A DNA stretch of 64,000 nt. Origin: Variovorax sp. Sphag1AA (GTDB lineage Bacteria > Pseudomonadota > Gammaproteobacteria > Burkholderiales > Burkholderiaceae_C). The stretch's first letter is position 1, and the number at the start of each line of letters is the position of its first letter. The stretch spans positions 496,001 to 560,000 of the forward strand of contig NZ_JACHYC010000002.1 of assembly GCF_014192575.1 (NCBI RefSeq). Direction: 5' to 3'. Positions 61,719 to 64,000 of this stretch are shown here, piece after piece. The translations under genes were made by a program, and so were the position numbers. A model generated the notes under the pieces. It searched no databases. It saw only the letters and a program-made list of their open reading frames with translations, and was not told the DNA's origin.

Positions 61719-62669
61719 ATGAACCTGCTCGCCTCGATGCGCTATCTCGTCGCGCTCGACGAGCATCGCCACTTCGGCCGCGCCGCCGAGGCGTGCCACA
61801 TCACGCAGCCGGCGCTGTCGAATGCGCTGCGCGCGTTGGAGGCCGAATACGACGTGGTGATCGTGCGGCGCGGGCGTACCTACGTGGGCCTCACGCATGA
61901 AGGCGAACGCGTGCTGGCGACTGCGCAGCGCATGCTGCGCGAAAGCGAAGTGCTGCAGCAGGAACTGCGCAGCGAAGAAGGCAAGCCCTGCGGCCATCTG
62001 CGCATGGCGGCGGTCCCGACAGCCATCCCGATGCTGGCGCGCTTCGCGGCGATGCTGCAACAGCGGCATCCGGGCATCGTTCCGTCGGTGCTCACGATGA
62101 GTTCGCAGCAGCTCGAAACCGGCCTCGAAACCCTCTCGCTCGACCTGGCGCTGGGCTACACCGAGCGCATGCACCTGCGCGACGTGAAGCTCGATGCCTG
62201 GCCGCAGAGCGTCGAGCACTACTTCCTGTTGCGGCGGGCGGAGCGTCCTGCTGCGGACACGCTGCGCATCGGCAATCCGATCACGTGGGCCGATGCGGCT
62301 GCCCTGCCGCTCTGTCTGCTGACGCCCGACATGCACAACCGCGCCATCATCGACCAGGCATTCCGTGCCAGCGGCAAGACGGTCACGCCTGCGATCGAGA
62401 CCAACTCCGTGCTGACGCTGGTGCTCGGTGCGGTGGCAGGCAAGGTCTGCAGCGTGTTGCCCGGCGCAATGGTCGCGGCGGCACGCGACCATCGCGAGCT
62501 GGAGGCACTGCCGCTCGTTGAACCGGATGTGCAGACACCCATCGGCTTCATGACACAACAGGGCGTGCGGCCGTCGCGAGCATTGGCCGCGGCACTCGAC
62601 CTGCTGCAGGCGCCGGAATGGCTCGACCAAGTTGGGCAGCACAGCGGCACGCTGGGGGGATCGTTATAG
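61719..62669 (+). CDS. LysR family regulator
   Basis: A 316-residue LysR-type regulator. The winged helix MNLLASMRYLVALDEHRHFG with ITQPALSNALRALEAEYDV resembles the OxyR-like branch, while the effector domain (RMAAVPTAIPMLARFAAMLQ) is of general type. It begins 16 bases after apbC. The next gene is an oxalate/formate-type MFS transporter, the likely target (inference). The ATG at 61719 is the only start giving a normal length. Confidence 0.88.
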   Translation: MNLLASMRYLVALDEHRHFGRAAEACHITQPALSNALRALEAEYDVVIVRRGRTYVGLTHEGERVLATAQRMLRESEVLQQELRSEEGKPCGHLRMAAVPTAIPMLARFAAMLQQRHPGIVPSVLTMSSQQLETGLETLSLDLALGYTERMHLRDVKLDAWPQSVEHYFLLRRAERPAADTLRIGNPITWADAAALPLCLLTPDMHNRAIIDQAFRASGKTVTPAIETNSVLTLVLGAVAGKVCSVLPGAMVAAARDHRELEALPLVEPDVQTPIGFMTQQGVRPSRALAAALDLLQAPEWLDQVGQHSGTLGGSL

Positions 62670-62760
62670 GGTCAAACCTGCTTGACGATTTGTAACAGTA
62701 CTTGTGACACTCCGGGGGGCCCAGCAGAGGGCACTCAAGACCACAACAGGAGTTACATCG
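62670..62760 (+). promoter_or_regulatory. Leader region of the MFS transporter gene
   Basis: TTGACG (62682-62687) could be a -35 box, but only weak -10 candidates (TGACAC at 62705) occur at 17 bases, so the promoter is uncertain. AGGAG (62748-62752) eight bases before ATG 62761 is a good ribosome-binding site and fixes the transporter start. Confidence 0.3.
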
Positions 62761-64000
62761 ATGACAGGTTCAAGTGCAGGTGTCCTCGACGGGGACGGCA
62801 TCGGCGTCGCCGGGCCAGCACCAGGTTTTCTCGACAAGGAACGGATCATCGCGGGCGCCGGCTTCAACCGCTGGCTGGTTCCGCCGGCCGCTCTGGCAAT
62901 CCACCTTTGCATCGGCATGGCGTACGGCTTCTCGGTGTTCTGGCTGCCGCTGTCGAAGTCGCTGTCCACCGCCGGCACGGGCGCCCAGGCCTGCCCGAAC
63001 GACATGAGCTTCTTCGCCGAGCTCTTCGCCACCGGCTGCGACTGGCGCATTGCCACGCTGGGCTGGATGTACACCTTGTTCTTCGTCTTCCTCGGCTGCG
63101 CGGCTGCGCTCTGGGGCGGCTGGCTCGAACGCGCCGGTCCGCGCAAGGCGGGCGTGGTCTCGGCCGTCTGCTGGTGCGGCGGCATGCTGATCTCGGCGCT
63201 GGGGATTCACCTGCACCAGTTCTGGCTGATGATCATCGGCTCCGGGGTGATCGGTGGCATCGGGCTGGGGCTCGGCTACATCTCGCCGGTGAGCACGCTG
63301 ATCAAATGGTTTCCCGACCGGCGCGGCATGGCGACCGGCATGGCGATCATGGGCTTCGGCGGCGGCGCGATGATCGGCTCGCCGCTGGCGGTGGACCTGA
63401 TGAAGGCCTTCTCCACCCCGACCGACGTGGGCGTGATGCAAACCTTTGTCGTCATGGCGCTCGTCTATTTCGTCTTCATGATCGGCGGCGCGCTGGGCTA
63501 CCGCGTCCCGCCGACCGGCTGGAAGCCTGAAGGCTGGACCCCGCCGCCCGCCCAGACCAGCAACGCGATGATCACGCAGCACCATGTGCACGTGAAGAAG
63601 GTGTGGGGCATCCCGCAGTTCTGGCTCGTGTGGATGGTGCTCACCATGAACGTGAGCGCCGGTATTGGCGTGATCGGCATGGCCAGCCCGATGCTGCAGG
63701 AAGTCTTCGGTGGCAACCTGATCGGCGTTGCCAAGAAGTTCGGCGAGCTCGACAAGACGCAGCTCGCAGCCATCGCGGCGGTGGCGGGCGGCTTTGCGGC
63801 GCTGCTGTCGCTCTTCAACATCGGCGGACGCTTCTTCTGGGCGAGCCTGTCGGACAAGCTGGGCCGCAAGCTCACCTACACGGTGTTCTTCGTGCTCGGC
63901 GGCCTGCTGTACTGGAGCATCCCGTCGTCGGCCGGCGCGGGCAGCAAGCTGCTGTTCGTCGGTGCGTTCTGCATCATCCTGTCGATGTACGGCGGCGGTT
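62761..64000 (+). CDS. OFA family MFS transporter (cut by right edge)
   Basis: The frame is open from ATG 62761 to the window end (413 codons). MFS of the oxalate:formate antiporter (OFA) type: a hydrophilic start, then PAALAIHLCIGMAYGFSVFW as the first segment, GLGLGYISPVSTLIKWFPDRR as the hallmark loop, and WGIPQFWLVWMVLTMNVSAG further on. Full-length members run to ~550 residues, so the C-terminal part is missing. The substrate may be oxalate, formate or another carboxylate. It is preceded by a LysR gene. Confidence 0.9.
   Translation, partial: MTGSSAGVLDGDGIGVAGPAPGFLDKERIIAGAGFNRWLVPPAALAIHLCIGMAYGFSVFWLPLSKSLSTAGTGAQACPNDMSFFAELFATGCDWRIATLGWMYTLFFVFLGCAAALWGGWLERAGPRKAGVVSAVCWCGGMLISALGIHLHQFWLMIIGSGVIGGIGLGLGYISPVSTLIKWFPDRRGMATGMAIMGFGGGAMIGSPLAVDLMKAFSTPTDVGVMQTFVVMALVYFVFMIGGALGYRVPPTGWKPEGWTPPPAQTSNAMITQHHVHVKKVWGIPQFWLVWMVLTMNVSAGIGVIGMASPMLQEVFGGNLIGVAKKFGELDKTQLAAIAAVAGGFAALLSLFNIGGRFFWASLSDKLGRKLTYTVFFVLGGLLYWSIPSSAGAGSKLLFVGAFCIILSMYGGG

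Overview
This window is high-GC DNA from a Gram-negative bacterium, most likely a betaproteobacterium of the order Burkholderiales, family Comamonadaceae, with Variovorax or a close relative the best guess. The reasons are the obg-proB-CNP1-rppH-proS order, the hemA-prfA-prmC-grxD run, the DUF971-ubiE-Tim44-ubiJ-ubiB ubiquinone cluster, DUF3460 next to scpA, and secB next to gpsA. The genus is inferred from protein resemblance and gene order, not from a search. The window is almost entirely chromosomal core. I see no rRNA, tRNA, CRISPR, insertion sequence, integrase or prophage, no clearly broken gene, and no stretch over 300 bases without a gene (the largest gaps are 43158-43443 and 20062-20304).

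Layout. 1-5.6 kb: obg (cut by the window edge), proB, a CNP1-like secreted protein, rppH, proS and a lytic transglycosylase. 5.5-12.2 kb, minus strand: hemA, prfA, prmC, grxD, a His-rich cupin, a Lon-like AAA ATPase without protease domain, and a CNNM/CBS membrane protein. 12.3-20.1 kb, mostly minus: a small membrane protein, a large MscS-type channel, then a complete glycerol-3-phosphate/glycerophosphodiester uptake operon ugpB-A-E-C-Q with hairpins between ugpB and ugpA. 20.3-30.4 kb, plus: serA, a 1296-residue flavin/iron-sulfur oxidoreductase, HIT, DUF971, ubiE, Tim44-like, ubiJ and ubiB. 30.4-38.1 kb, plus: a sodium:solute symporter, FmdB zinc ribbon, DUF502, aspS, nudB, an EEP phosphodiesterase, folE, a BLUF photoreceptor and DUF429.

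38.2-43.2 kb is a stress/signalling island: csbD, then on the minus strand DUF1328, DUF883 (YqjD/ElaB), YqjE-like, an unknown membrane protein and a ferritin-like protein, followed by a CHASE3 histidine kinase divergent from a NarL-type regulator, and a stand-alone receiver protein. 43.4-50.1 kb: a small unknown protein coupled to an AsmA-family protein, then moeB, ctp and gpmA (minus) and rhodanese, grxC and secB (plus). 50.2-58.2 kb: gpsA, scpA with DUF3460 (minus), two lipoproteins, a SulP transporter, a small lipoprotein with metG, and a GNAT acetyltransferase. 58.2-64 kb: patatin and a CysB-like regulator (minus), divergent from apbC, then a second LysR regulator and an oxalate/formate-type MFS transporter that runs off the right edge.

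The window does not hold an obvious large new defence or mobile system. The items most worth following are the serA/giant oxidoreductase pair (a possible D-2-hydroxyglutarate recycling couple), the five-nucleotide linkage of GTP cyclohydrolase I to a blue-light receptor, the stress island with its two-component genes, the hairpin array inside the ugp operon, and the palindromes and repeats at 60490 and 43278.
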